Origin: Bacteroidales bacterium UBA1680
GTDB taxonomy: Bacteria; Bacteroidota; Bacteroidia; Bacteroidales; UBA932
Assembly (NCBI GenBank): GCA_002320605.1
Contig: DCKG01000023.1
Location: forward strand, 16,636 to 80,635
Direction: 5' to 3'
Length of the DNA: 64,000 nt
Notes under the pieces: model-generated
Database searches by the model: none
Told to the model about the DNA's origin: nothing
What the model saw: the letters and a program-made list of their open reading frames with translations, nothing else
Program-made: the position numbers and the translations under genes
Shown here: positions 42,260 through 50,998 of the stretch, piece after piece
How positions within the stretch are numbered: position 1 is the stretch's first letter
How the letters are laid out: every line of letters begins with the position of its first letter

Positions 42260-42682
42260 TCAATTGTTTGTTACCTTAAAGGTCACCTCTATATTATTGT
42301 GCGTAGCATTGGAATAAGGACAAACCTGATGTGCCTTCTCAACCAACTCTTGAGCTTGCTCAATGCTTACCTGTGGAATGTTCACCGATAGCGTTACAGC
42401 CAATCCGAATCCACCGTTGTCCAACTTACCTATTGAAACCGCAGCAATTACGGTAGTTTCGCTTGTTCTTATTCTCTGCTGACGCATCACGAGGTTGAGT
42501 GCACTGTCGAAGCAGGCTGCATATCCTCCTGCGAAAAGCATTTCGGGGTTGGCATAGTCGTCGTTGGCTCCGCCCAACGCCTTGGGCGAACGTACTTCCA
42601 AATTCAAAATTCCATTGTCCGAAACGATTTTTCCGTTTCTTCCTCCTGTTGCCGTTACTACGGCCGTGTACATTGTCGTCAT
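42260..42682 (-). CDS. ohr: Organic hydroperoxide resistance protein Ohr
   Basis: 140-aa OsmC/Ohr-family thiol peroxidase reducing organic hydroperoxides. The catalytic cysteine pair is Cys57 in FAGGYAACFDSAL and Cys121 in AHQVCPYSNATHNN. Other family segments: GGRNGKIVSDNGILNLEVRS, NPEMLFAG, and LAVTLSVNIP. It lies 4 bp after ohrR on the same strand, so regulator and enzyme form one operon. Confidence 0.94.
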   Translation of the reverse strand: MTTMYTAVVTATGGRNGKIVSDNGILNLEVRSPKALGGANDDYANPEMLFAGGYAACFDSALNLVMRQQRIRTSETTVIAAVSIGKLDNGGFGLAVTLSVNIPQVSIEQAQELVEKAHQVCPYSNATHNNIEVTFKVTNN

Positions 42683-42686
42683 AATA

Positions 42687-43115
42687 TTATTCTTTATTTA
42701 TTAATTTGTAAATCAATCTTTTCAATACTCCTATCTCATCCTCAGACAAGGTAAGGTCCTTTGCCAGCTGAGGCGGTATTTTTACGGCTTCCTCTTTTAG
42801 CTGTTTGCCCTTGTCGGTGAGGCAAATCCTTACCGTCCGCTCGTCTTGCCTGCAACGATTGCGGGTTATCAGCCCCTTGATTTCCATTCGCTTGAAAAGG
42901 GGCGTAAGCGTACCACTATCTAGATGCAGTCGCTTGCCGATGTTGTTCACCGTCATTTCGTCATCTTCCCAAAGCACCATAAGCACCAAATATTGCGGAT
43001 AGGTAATATCCAAATCGCCAAAATATTTGTTATATCCTTGAATAATCTCTCTCGATGCCACATAAATCGGGAAGCATAGCTGATTGTTCAATTTCAATAT
43101 ATCGTACTTCACCAT
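42687..43115 (-). CDS. ohrR: MarR-family organic-peroxide sensor OhrR
   Basis: 142 aa from ATG 43115 (MVKYDILKLNNQLCFPIYVA). Cys14 in the NQLCF motif is the peroxide-sensing cysteine position of OhrR proteins. The winged helix follows: YPQYLVLMVLWEDDEMTVNN, IGKRLHLDSGTLTPLFKRME, and LITRNRCRQDERTVRI as the wing. The longer frame (to 43163) would cover the promoter. Predicted repressor of ohrR-ohr, released on oxidation of Cys14. Confidence 0.93.
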   Translation of the reverse strand: MVKYDILKLNNQLCFPIYVASREIIQGYNKYFGDLDITYPQYLVLMVLWEDDEMTVNNIGKRLHLDSGTLTPLFKRMEIKGLITRNRCRQDERTVRICLTDKGKQLKEEAVKIPPQLAKDLTLSEDEIGVLKRLIYKLINKE

Positions 43116-43132
43116 CGTTTCTATTTCTGATG

Positions 43133-43164
43133 CAAAGATAGTTATTAAATTGTGCACAATCAAA
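43133..43164 (-). promoter_or_regulatory. ohrR-ohr promoter with palindromic operator
   Basis: On the minus strand TTTG (43161-43164) and TATCTTTG (43133-43140) are 20 bases apart, a full Bacteroidetes promoter. The perfect palindrome ATTGTGCACAAT fills 43149-43160 between them, ideally placed for repression by OhrR. Confidence 0.65.
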
Positions 43165-43363
43165 TTTTTTACTATTTATTTTTGCAAAACATTTTTCCAT
43201 GGGAAATAACGAACATTTCCCACCCTTGTAAGTTACCTTATTACAAAGACTTACTTTGGATTAAATCCAAAACCCTGTGTTTAATGATGCACCCCGTCAT
43301 CCCAAGCGCTCCACCACATCATCCTTAACTATACTCCCCGTCATCCCGAATGACTCACCACGA

Positions 43364-43388
43364 CATCCTGAACTTGATTCAGGATCTA
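43364..43388. repeat. REP-like palindrome, copy 2
   Basis: CATCCTGAACTTGATTCAGGATCTA. Core arms TCCTGAA and TTCAGGA are perfect around CTTGA. Confidence 0.8.
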
Positions 43389-43437
43389 GTGTCCGAAATG
43401 CTAGGTTCCGGAGCAAGTTCGTAATGGCGGAAGAAGA

Positions 43438-43581
43438 ATGAACGCGTTTTCCCGTCATCGTGAAATGGAGGCTGCCGACGAGGCTGTGGTCGATGTGGTT
43501 GCAAAGTATAATCCATGTCCTCGCTTAGAAGGACGAGAATTTATGGGCGACTGTATGGTGCCACCGGCTGGCTTGGAATGA
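43438..43581 (+). CDS. Possible 47-aa small protein
   Basis: Open frame ATG 43438 to TGA 43581: MNAFSRHREMEAADEAVVDV then VAKYNPCPRLEGREFMGDCM and VPPAGLE. The amino-acid mix is plausible for a protein, unlike neighbouring frames, but no family is recognised and no promoter is visible. It could be a remnant of a longer gene. Confidence 0.25.
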   Translation: MNAFSRHREMEAADEAVVDVVAKYNPCPRLEGREFMGDCMVPPAGLE

Positions 43582-43920
43582 AGGACTGCGCCGCCCACCC
43601 AGTTTCCATGAACAGTGGTTGGCAATGGGAATATGTGTCCTTGGCTCTTAAAATGAATGTCACCGTTGCCTACGATTGTGAATAATCACAACCTCTCTTC
43701 AAGGTTTCACAAGACCTTGTCGATGCTGAAGCAATAAAGAATAGCATACGAATATTCATACCGTTCGGAAGAAGTGTCTCGCAAAACGCTGTCGAGGCAG
43801 GCTGCACGGAAGTGCGTATGGAAGGGCATGTCTCGACATCGAGGCCTCCCAAGAGCCACGTTGTCGACCAACACCCTTTTGCAGAGCCTACGGAAGGACA
43901 TGCTCCGACAGCACTTTGCG

Positions 43921-44040
43921 AAATTCCACCACGTTCATCCTGCACGACCAACGCCGTAATCGCGAACTCGATCATCCAGAACAACCCACCGCCATCATCC
44001 TGCACGACCAACTACGTCATCATGAATGACCCACCTAGTC
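43921..44040 (+). repeat. Two-unit tandem repeat of 60 bp
   Basis: The 18-mer TCATCCTGCACGACCAAC starts at 43935 and again at 43995, exactly 60 bases later, with weaker similarity in the flanks of each unit. The second unit runs directly into REP-like copy 3. Confidence 0.65.
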
Positions 44041-44064
44041 ATCCTGAACTTGTTTCAGGATCTA
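44040..44064. repeat. REP-like palindrome, copy 3
   Basis: CATCCTGAACTTGTTTCAGGATCTA, differing from copy 2 at one loop base (A to T). The stem is perfect. Confidence 0.8.
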
Positions 44065-44535
44065 GGCCTTCAACAATATAGGACCTGACTGACTTTCGTC
44101 AGGATGAAGGGTCAGTTATTCTGTAATACTGCAACCAATGAGCGAATATCAGTCCGGATGCTTTTGCAGCGCGAGGTAGTGTGGCCATGGGATGGCTGTC
44201 GTTAATGTGTGCATGCAACCCCCCATTATGACATGGAGGGTGTCCACATGGCATGCCACGCTGGAGTGCCTTGTACATAATAATGGTTCGCGCCGCAAAA
44301 GTATCGGGACTGAACCCCATGTGCATTAGTCACTGAATGTCGGTGGCGGAAATCGTACTCTTTCCCCTCTCACCTGATTTCCGGCTTTTCCTCCCGTCAT
44401 GCTTCAGGCAATCGCCTCCGAATGCCGCTCGGAGAACCGCTCGTTCCAAGGTGATCTCATTCATTCTTTAGCACAGGGTTTTGGACTTGACCCGATAGTA
44501 GTAGGGGGCAGAACCCATTAAAATAAGCATCTTCC

Positions 44536-44582
44536 GGAAGTTATCCTGAGCGGCTGAAAAATGCCGCTCAGTCCGAACTTCC
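44536..44582. repeat. Compound inverted repeat upstream of tRNA-Arg end
   Basis: Inner arms TGAGCGGC and GCCGCTCA (8 bp, loop TGAAAAAT) are nested in outer arms GGAAGTT and AACTTCC. It would form a long two-part hairpin on either strand. No T-run follows. Confidence 0.55.
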
Positions 44583-44708
44583 AGTCAGATGTCTAGTCGC
44601 GGTCACGCGACCGGCGGAGGCCGGGTATTCGCGAGGCGAAAAGCCAAACGAATACCACAATGCCGAGAGCTGCGGGGGTTCTCAGGGGGCAGAGCCCCCT
44701 AAAATCAG

Positions 44709-44780
44709 TACCCCCGCACGGATTCGAACCGTGATCGTCGGAACCGGAATCCGAAATTCTATCCATTAGACTACAGGGGC
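44709..44780 (-). tRNA. tRNA-Arg (anticodon CCG)
   Basis: 72-nt cloverleaf on the minus strand. The acceptor stem GCCCCTG pairs with CGGGGGT (two G-U pairs), the anticodon stem TCGGA/TCCGA encloses the loop TTCCGGT with anticodon CCG, and the T arm is CACGG-TTCGAAT-CCGTG. Discriminator A; the 3' CCA is not encoded. It reads the Arg codon CGG. It stands alone, facing the accessory region. Confidence 0.93.
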
Positions 44781-44864
44781 TTAGATATTCATTATGAACA
44801 CGTTCCTTAATCTTCTCAGACAAGGGCGTTTCCAGAGCCATAATGCTCTTGGCGTTATCCAGTA

Positions 44865-44872
44865 CAAAGGTA
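44865..44872 (-). promoter_or_regulatory. Putative -7 box of tRNA-Arg
   Basis: TACCTTTG on the minus strand, about 85 bases before the tRNA 5' end. A TTG lies 22 bases upstream. Confidence 0.4.
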
Positions 44873-44907
44873 ACTAAAATATTTTCGTTTATTCCAATAA
44901 ATAATTG

Positions 44908-44915
44908 TAATTTTG
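44908..44915 (+). promoter_or_regulatory. Putative -7 box of fabD
   Basis: TAATTTTG lies 36 bases before the fabD ATG and matches TAnnTTTG. No strong -33 element. Confidence 0.4.
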
Positions 44916-44951
44916 TTTGATTATCCATAAAAGGATTTCAATCAGAAATTT

Positions 44952-45848
44952 ATGAAAAAAGCGTACGTTTTTCCTGGACAAGGCTCACAGTTTCCCGGAA
45001 TGGCAAAAGATGTCTATGACAAAAGTGCCCATGGCAGGGAGCTTCTAGAAAGGGCCAATGAAATCTTAGGTTTCAGAATCACCGACATAATGTTTGACGG
45101 CACAGCCGAGGATCTGAAAGCAACCAGAGTCACGCAGCCAGCCATTTTTCTGCACTCCGTCGTTCTGGCGAAGTGTTACGATGGCTTCCAGCCAGACATG
45201 GTGGCAGGGCATTCTCTTGGCGAGTTCTCAGCATTGGCGGCAGCTGATGCAATCCGTTTCGAGGATGCCCTGCGGCTTGTTTACATAAGGGCCACCGAGA
45301 TGCAGAAATGTTGCGAGAAAGTGCCTGGGACAATGGCTGCGATAATCTCATTGCCAAATGAACAAGTAGAGGATATCTGCAAGTCCTGCTCAGGAATAGT
45401 CATCCCAGCGAATTACAATTGCGATGGGCAAGTCGTGATTTCCGGAGATCAGACCGCCGTGGAGGAAGCTTGCGAGAAGGCCAAGGCAGCGGGAGCCAAG
45501 AGAGCCCTGCCGCTGGCAGTGAGCGGAGCGTTCCACTCCCCTCTCATGGAGCCGGCCAGAGTAGAGCTCGGCAAGGCTATAGAAGCTACGGAAATCGTGG
45601 CGCCTAAGTGTCCAATCTATCAGAACGTGACTGCGGAGCCTACTATAGACCCTGCGACAATAAAAAAGAATCTTCTTGCTCAGCTCACTTCCCCGGTGAA
45701 ATGGACTCAGAGCGTAAAAGCCATGCTGAACGATGGCGCAAGCTATTTCATGGAAATTGGGCCTGGCACTGTGCTTCAGGGCCTGATCAAGAGGATTGGC
45801 AAGGACATTGAAGGATTGACCGTGGAAGGCCTTTCCGCTCTGGAATAG
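44952..45848 (+). CDS. fabD: Malonyl-CoA:ACP transacylase
   Basis: 298 aa; transfers malonyl from CoA to acyl carrier protein for fatty-acid synthesis. Motifs: YVFPGQGSQFPGMAKD at the start, nucleophile Ser88 in AGHSLGEFSAL, RATEMQKCCEKVPGTM, and catalytic His195 in SGAFHSPLM, then the GPGTVLQGLIKR ending. Full length. Just inside the host-like flank beyond tRNA-Arg. About 110 bp separate it from the PFOR gene. Confidence 0.96.
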   Translation: MKKAYVFPGQGSQFPGMAKDVYDKSAHGRELLERANEILGFRITDIMFDGTAEDLKATRVTQPAIFLHSVVLAKCYDGFQPDMVAGHSLGEFSALAAADAIRFEDALRLVYIRATEMQKCCEKVPGTMAAIISLPNEQVEDICKSCSGIVIPANYNCDGQVVISGDQTAVEEACEKAKAAGAKRALPLAVSGAFHSPLMEPARVELGKAIEATEIVAPKCPIYQNVTAEPTIDPATIKKNLLAQLTSPVKWTQSVKAMLNDGASYFMEIGPGTVLQGLIKRIGKDIEGLTVEGLSALE

Positions 45849-45862
45849 AATATCTTCATGAA

Positions 45863-45879
45863 TGAATATTCCATATTCA
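45863..45879. promoter_or_regulatory. Palindrome upstream of PFOR
   Basis: TGAATAT-TCC-ATATTCA, 7-bp perfect arms, lies 80 bp before the PFOR start. It contains the window-wide GAATAT word on both strands and could be an operator, or a chance product of that word's abundance. Confidence 0.3.
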
Positions 45880-45958
45880 GAGAATGCCGCCATAGGCAGA
45901 AAAAACTCAATGCAAGATATTAATAGTCAACTTTCTAAAACATAATAACGTTAACGAT

Positions 45959-48900
45959 ATGGCTAAAGAAAAGAAATTCATCACTTGTGATGGTAACACT
46001 GCGGTCGCAAACGTCGCATATCTGTTCAGCGAGAATGCCTGCATTTACCCAATCACGCCGTCATCACCCATGGCCGAGGACATCGACGAATGGGCTGCAC
46101 ATGGGAAAAAGAATCTTTGGGGAGAAACTGTGTCCGTAACTGAGATGGAAAGCGAGGCAGGCGCAGCGGGAGCCGTTCACGGTTCTCTCCAAGCTGGCGT
46201 CCTGACCACTACCTACACAGCATCTCAGGGCCTCCTCCTCATGATTCCTAACATGTACAAAATCGCAGGCGAAATGCTCCCTGCGGTATTCCATGTTTCA
46301 GCTCGTTCGCTAGCATCCCACGCCCTTTCGATCTTCGGAGACCATCAGGACGTGATGGCTTGCCGTCAGACAGGTTTCGCCCTGCTCGCTTCCGGCTCTG
46401 TCCAGGAAGCTCAAGATCTTGCTGCAGTGGCTCACCTCTCTGCAATCAAGTCCAGCATCCCATTCCTGCATTTCTTCGACGGATTCCGCACATCTCACGA
46501 GATCCAGAAGATAGAGGCTCTTGACGAGGAAGCCCTGAAAGGCATGGTCAGCGAAAAATCCCTGAAGGCTTTCCGCGAGAAGGCATTGAATCCTGATGCC
46601 CCTGTCACTCGTGGCACCGCACAGAATGGTGACGTTTACTTCCAGGTTGCAGAATCCAGGAACGCCGCATATGAGGAAGTTCCGAACGTGGTCGCTCGCT
46701 ACATGGGCGAGATCAGCGAACTCACTGGTCGCGAGTATCGTCCGTTCCAGTACTATGGAGCAAAAGATGCCGAGAACATAGTCGTAGCAATGGGTTCTGT
46801 TACGGAAACAATCAAAGAGACCATAGATTATCTTGCTAAGAAGGGCCGCAAATATGGACTTATCACAGTTCACCTTTACAGGCCGTTCTCGATGGCATAT
46901 TTCATGAAAGTCCTTCCAAAGACCGTCAAGAGGATCGCAGTTCTCGACAGGACGAAGGAGCCAGGTTCTCTCGGAGAGCCTCTCTACCTCGATGTGAAGG
47001 CACTTTTCCAAGGCCAGGAGAATTCTCCTCTGGTGATTGGCGGAAGGTATGGCCTTTCCTCAAAGGACACGACTCCGGCTCAAATCGTGGCAGTGTTCGA
47101 CAATCTGGACCGCAAAGAGCCTAAGGCAGACTTCACGATCGGCATCGTGGACGATGTTACGTTCAAGTCCCTGCCAATCAAGAGCGAAGTATCTATCGTT
47201 AAGCCAGACACCGCTGAGTGCAAATTCTACGGCCTTGGCTCCGATGGCACCGTAGGTGCGAACAAGAACACCATCAAAATCATCGGAAACCATACCGACA
47301 AATACTGCCAAGCATATTTCGATTACGATTCCAAGAAGTCCGGCGGCTACACATGCTCCCATCTCCGTTTCGGAGACCAGCCTATCAAGGCTCCTTACCT
47401 GGTGAGCACGCCTGACTTCGTCGCCTGCCATGTTCCATCTTATCTGGCGAAATATGATGTGCTTAAAGGCATCAAAGAGAAAGGAACCCTGCTTCTCAAC
47501 AGCCTCTGGGATGAGGAAGAAACCCTTAAGAGAATTCCGGACAATGTAAAGGCTACCATAGGCAAGAAGCATGTGAAACTCTACATCATCAACGCCACCA
47601 AGATAGCTCAGGAGATAGGCCTTGGCAACAGAACCAACACCATCCTCCAGTCCGCATTCTTCAAAATCACAAATATAATCCCTTATGAGGATGCCGTAAA
47701 ATACATGAAGGATGCAATCGTCAAGAGCTACGGCAAGAAGGGCGAGAATGTCGTGAATATGAACTATGCCGCCGTCGACAGAGGCGGTGAATATGTCGAA
47801 GTGAATGTCCCTGCTGATTGGGCTAAGATCACCGTAAAGTTCGAGAATCCGAACAAGGATCGCCTGGCTCCTGCCTTCGTCAAAAATATCGCCGATGTCG
47901 TGAACGCACAGAATGGCGACTCTCTGCCTGTAAGCGCATTCATCGACTACAAAGACGGCACCATGCCGGCCGGCACTTCAGCATTCGAGAAACGAGGCGT
48001 TGCAGTAATGGTTCCTACATGGAATCCAGACAACTGCATTCAGTGCAACACTTGCTCCTTCGTCTGCCCACACGCAGCCATCCGCCCGTTCCTGCTTGAC
48101 GCAGAAGACGTAACTGCCGCCCCAGCCGGACTCAAGAAAGTTCAAGGCAAAGCAGTGCTGAAAGACTATCAATTCGCTATTTCAATTTCAGTTGACGATT
48201 GCACTGGGTGCGGTAACTGCGCCGATGTCTGCCCTGCGAAGGAGAAAGCCCTCACGATGGTTTCCGCCCTCGACCAGCAGGATGAACAGAAAAACTTCGA
48301 CTGGCTCAACGCCAAGGTAGGTTACAAGGATACAGTCGTGAACAAGATGGCCAACGTGAAGAACTCCCAGTTCGCACAGCCTTTGTTCGAGTTCAGCGGT
48401 GCTTGCGCCGGCTGCGGCGAGACTCCTTACATCAAGGCAATCACCCAACTGTTCGGCGACAGAATGGTTGTGGCCAATGCGACAGGCTGCTCCTCAATAT
48501 ACGGAGCGTCTTTCCCAGCTTCGCCATATTGCCAGAACGCTCAGGGCCACGGCCCTGCTTGGCAGAACTCTCTGTTCGAGGACAATGCGGAGTTCGGTCT
48601 CGGGCTCAAGATTGGCTCCGACCGCGCTCGCGAAACCGTAGCCGACCTCATGAAAAAGGCGATCGACTGCGACAAATGCTCTGACGAGTTGAAGGAGCTG
48701 TTCAGGCAGTGGCTGGACAACCGGGACAACGGACCTGTGACCAGGGAGCTAGCCGACAAAATTGTTCCTCTGCTGAAAGACAGCAAGTGCGAATCCTGCA
48801 AGAAGCTTCTTGACTACAAGCACTTCCTTCCTGCAAGGAGCCAGTGGATATTCGGTGGTGACGGCTGGGCATACGATATCGGCTACGGCGGACTTGACCA

Positions 48901-49486
48901 CGTGCTGGCATCAGGGAAGAACGTGAATGTGCTCGTGCTCGACACGGAGGTATATTCAAATACCGGCGGACAGAGCTCCAAGTCAACTCCTGCCGGCGCC
49001 ATCGCCAAATTCGCCGCTTCCGGAAAGAAAATCCGCAAGAAAGATCTTGGAATGATGGCTATGAGCTACGGCTACGTTTACGTGGCTCAGGTTGCCATGG
49101 GAGCCAGCCCTGCACAGTATCTCAACGCCATCAAGGAAGCTGAAGCTTACGACGGTCCTTCACTCATCATCGCTTACTCTCCGTGCATCAACCACGGTCT
49201 GAAAGCCGGCATGGGTCTGAGCCAGAAAGAGGAGAAGCTTGCCGTCGAGTGCGGCTACTGGCACCTTTACAGGTACAATCCCGCCCTGGAGGGAACAGAC
49301 AAGAATCCGTTCACTCTCGATTCCAAGGAGCCTGACTGGACCAAGTTCCAGGACTTCCTGAAGGGCGAGGTGAGATTCTCTTCTCTCTACAAGCTGTTCC
49401 CTGACAAAGCCCAGGAACTCCTCAGCCTGACCGAGGAATTTGCTAAAGGACGCTACGGCTCATATGTCCGTCTCGCAGGTAAATAA
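45959..49486 (+). CDS. nifJ: Pyruvate:ferredoxin (flavodoxin) oxidoreductase
   Basis: 1175-aa single-chain PFOR converting pyruvate + CoA to acetyl-CoA + CO2 with reduction of ferredoxin, central to anaerobic energy metabolism. Domains in order: pyrimidine-binding region (1-about 250, ITPSSPMAEDIDEWAA), core domain II, the gamma-type domain, a two-[4Fe4S] ferredoxin domain (CIQCNTCSFVCPH and CTGCGNCADVCPA), and the thiamine-diphosphate domain (FSGACAGCGETPYIKAITQL, GGDGWAYDIGYGGLDHVLAS, LDTEVYSNTGGQ). Strong, regular codon use suggests high expression. A good terminator follows at 49507. Confidence 0.96.
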   Translation: MAKEKKFITCDGNTAVANVAYLFSENACIYPITPSSPMAEDIDEWAAHGKKNLWGETVSVTEMESEAGAAGAVHGSLQAGVLTTTYTASQGLLLMIPNMYKIAGEMLPAVFHVSARSLASHALSIFGDHQDVMACRQTGFALLASGSVQEAQDLAAVAHLSAIKSSIPFLHFFDGFRTSHEIQKIEALDEEALKGMVSEKSLKAFREKALNPDAPVTRGTAQNGDVYFQVAESRNAAYEEVPNVVARYMGEISELTGREYRPFQYYGAKDAENIVVAMGSVTETIKETIDYLAKKGRKYGLITVHLYRPFSMAYFMKVLPKTVKRIAVLDRTKEPGSLGEPLYLDVKALFQGQENSPLVIGGRYGLSSKDTTPAQIVAVFDNLDRKEPKADFTIGIVDDVTFKSLPIKSEVSIVKPDTAECKFYGLGSDGTVGANKNTIKIIGNHTDKYCQAYFDYDSKKSGGYTCSHLRFGDQPIKAPYLVSTPDFVACHVPSYLAKYDVLKGIKEKGTLLLNSLWDEEETLKRIPDNVKATIGKKHVKLYIINATKIAQEIGLGNRTNTILQSAFFKITNIIPYEDAVKYMKDAIVKSYGKKGENVVNMNYAAVDRGGEYVEVNVPADWAKITVKFENPNKDRLAPAFVKNIADVVNAQNGDSLPVSAFIDYKDGTMPAGTSAFEKRGVAVMVPTWNPDNCIQCNTCSFVCPHAAIRPFLLDAEDVTAAPAGLKKVQGKAVLKDYQFAISISVDDCTGCGNCADVCPAKEKALTMVSALDQQDEQKNFDWLNAKVGYKDTVVNKMANVKNSQFAQPLFEFSGACAGCGETPYIKAITQLFGDRMVVANATGCSSIYGASFPASPYCQNAQGHGPAWQNSLFEDNAEFGLGLKIGSDRARETVADLMKKAIDCDKCSDELKELFRQWLDNRDNGPVTRELADKIVPLLKDSKCESCKKLLDYKHFLPARSQWIFGGDGWAYDIGYGGLDHVLASGKNVNVLVLDTEVYSNTGGQSSKSTPAGAIAKFAASGKKIRKKDLGMMAMSYGYVYVAQVAMGASPAQYLNAIKEAEAYDGPSLIIAYSPCINHGLKAGMGLSQKEEKLAVECGYWHLYRYNPALEGTDKNPFTLDSKEPDWTKFQDFLKGEVRFSSLYKLFPDKAQELLSLTEEFAKGRYGSYVRLAGK

Positions 49487-49506
49487 AGAAGGCATATAAG
49501 TTTTTG

Positions 49507-49545
49507 AAAAGCGGAGTGGCATGAGGTGCTATTCCGCTTTTTCTT
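49507..49545 (+). terminator. Intrinsic terminator after PFOR
   Basis: Arms 49507-49521 and 49527-49541 (AAAAGCGGAGTGGCA with TGCTATTCCGCTTTT, G-U pairs only as exceptions), 5-base loop, then TTCTTT. Confidence 0.75.
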
Positions 49546-49620
49546 TAAACGCTTCATGCTGACCGATGAATGAATGTCTCGCAAACTGGTAGAAAAGGAA
49601 ACTGTTTCAATGAAAAAAGC

Positions 49621-49628
49621 TATATTTG
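49621..49628 (+). promoter_or_regulatory. Putative -7 box of the C11 peptidase gene
   Basis: TATATTTG exact match to TAnnTTTG, 56 bases before the ATG. The leader holds a hairpin TACGGCA-ACC-TGCCGTA (49642-49658) followed by CCTTTT, which could act as an attenuator. Confidence 0.45.
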
Positions 49629-49684
49629 CACAAGCAGGCTCTACGGCAACCTGCCGTACCTTTTAATGTGTTGCGATTGAAAGA

Positions 49685-50995
49685 ATGAGATTGAATATAT
49701 CCATAAAGCATCTTAGCATCGCTGCCATCTTATTGGCTGCCATGTCCTTAGCGGCAGGATGCAGGAAACATGACAAGCCAAAGGAGGATGAGGACAGCAC
49801 TTTCGGCCATGTGCTGCTATTTTATGAATGCGGCAATAATTCTCTCCAGAGTTACATCTATTCTGACATGTACAAGGAACTTCCGCAAGGTTTCCTACCG
49901 ACAAAAGGGAACAAGCATAATGTAGTTCTGGCTTTCAACAAGATTGCGAATTCCAGTTCGAATGCCATGGCATACCTGGTCAGGTACTACTCTTCCGGGA
50001 AAAAAGCTGTTCTTGACACCATCAAGACATACGGGGCTGGAACTGTGGTCACGAGCCCTGAAGTCATGAGATCTGTGCTGAACTACGTCAAATCGGAATT
50101 CCCTGCCAATAGTTATGGGCTCGTGTTCTCATCCCATGGCTCCGGCTGGCTACCGGAAGGTTATTACAACAGTCCGTCAAGTTATGAAGCGCAGCATGCG
50201 CAAAAGAGAAACGCCACTGTGACAGCGGAACGAAGGAAAAGACTTCCAGTTCCGGAAGGGAACATTGAAGACGAACCTTCGTATATGCTGGTAAGGAGCC
50301 TCGGGCAGGACATGACCTCTTCTGGTGCTAGCGAGATGACTGTCGCTCAATTCGCATCCGGCATACCATTCCATCTGGACTACATACTTTTCGACATGTG
50401 CTTTACTGCTGGGGCTGAAGTGTGCTATGGACTGAAAGACAAAGCCGATTACCTCGGGTGCTCCCCCGCCGAAGTACTTGGCGATGGCATGTTTGACTAT
50501 ACGAAAATCACAAGCTACCTTGTTCAGAATGCCACTTACGATCTAACGACGTTGTATAAAGACTCTTTCGAGAGATACAATTCTCAGAGCGGAGAATATC
50601 AGTCATCAACGGTAACTCTAGTCAAGACTTCCGGACTTGGAAATCTGGCTTCTGTCTGCAAAAACCTCTTCGAGAAATATCGCCCAGCCATAGATGAGGC
50701 GCCTGTCGATAATATACAGAGATATTACCGCCTTGGGCGCCATTATTTCTACGATCTCTATGACGCTTTCGCAAAATGCGGAGCCAGTTCAGAAGACCTC
50801 GTGACCCTTGAAAGCGCAATCAATGGAGCCATAGCTTACAAGAATGCCACCCCTAAATTCATGCCCGGGAACGGTGGCTTTACCATAAATACGTATTCTG
50901 GATTCTCCATTTATCTATCCGCTGCCGGCACGCCCCTTTTGGACAGCCTGTATAAGGAAGAGGCATGGAACAAGGCCGTGGAGATGGTCAAATAA
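49685..50995 (+). CDS. Clostripain-family (C11) cysteine peptidase lipoprotein
   Basis: 436 aa. Signal peptide with lipobox LAAGC at about 22-26, so a lipoprotein. The caspase-like C11 fold is marked by HVLLFYECGNNSLQSYIYSD, the catalytic His151 in FSSHGSGWLPE, and the catalytic Cys239 in LFDMCFTAGAEVCYGLKD. C11 peptidases cleave after Arg or Lys and may self-activate; several Bacteroidales secrete them. Own promoter; 123 bp precede the L25 gene. Confidence 0.9.
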   Translation: MRLNISIKHLSIAAILLAAMSLAAGCRKHDKPKEDEDSTFGHVLLFYECGNNSLQSYIYSDMYKELPQGFLPTKGNKHNVVLAFNKIANSSSNAMAYLVRYYSSGKKAVLDTIKTYGAGTVVTSPEVMRSVLNYVKSEFPANSYGLVFSSHGSGWLPEGYYNSPSSYEAQHAQKRNATVTAERRKRLPVPEGNIEDEPSYMLVRSLGQDMTSSGASEMTVAQFASGIPFHLDYILFDMCFTAGAEVCYGLKDKADYLGCSPAEVLGDGMFDYTKITSYLVQNATYDLTTLYKDSFERYNSQSGEYQSSTVTLVKTSGLGNLASVCKNLFEKYRPAIDEAPVDNIQRYYRLGRHYFYDLYDAFAKCGASSEDLVTLESAINGAIAYKNATPKFMPGNGGFTINTYSGFSIYLSAAGTPLLDSLYKEEAWNKAVEMVK

Positions 50996-50998
50996 GTA

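Larger units (their letters stand above)
43165..44708. other. 1.5-kb repeat-rich region without a convincing gene
   Basis: No complete protein gene is supported here. It holds two good REP-like palindromes, scattered half-units of the form CCCCGTCATCCC, a 60-bp two-unit tandem repeat (43921-44040), a small ORF at 43438-43581, a 47-base inverted repeat at 44536-44582, and two copies of a GGGGGCAGA-CCC-AAAAT element. It separates the accessory genes from tRNA-Arg and looks like decayed or repeat-invaded intergenic DNA. Confidence 0.6.

Noticed and set aside
43670..44011. 113-aa minus-strand frame over the repeats
   Set aside because: The peptide repeats (LVVQDD, LVVQDE) are just the 60-bp DNA repeat translated, and the composition is unlike a real protein.
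44593..44928. 111-aa minus-strand frame
   Set aside because: It runs straight through the tRNA-Arg gene.
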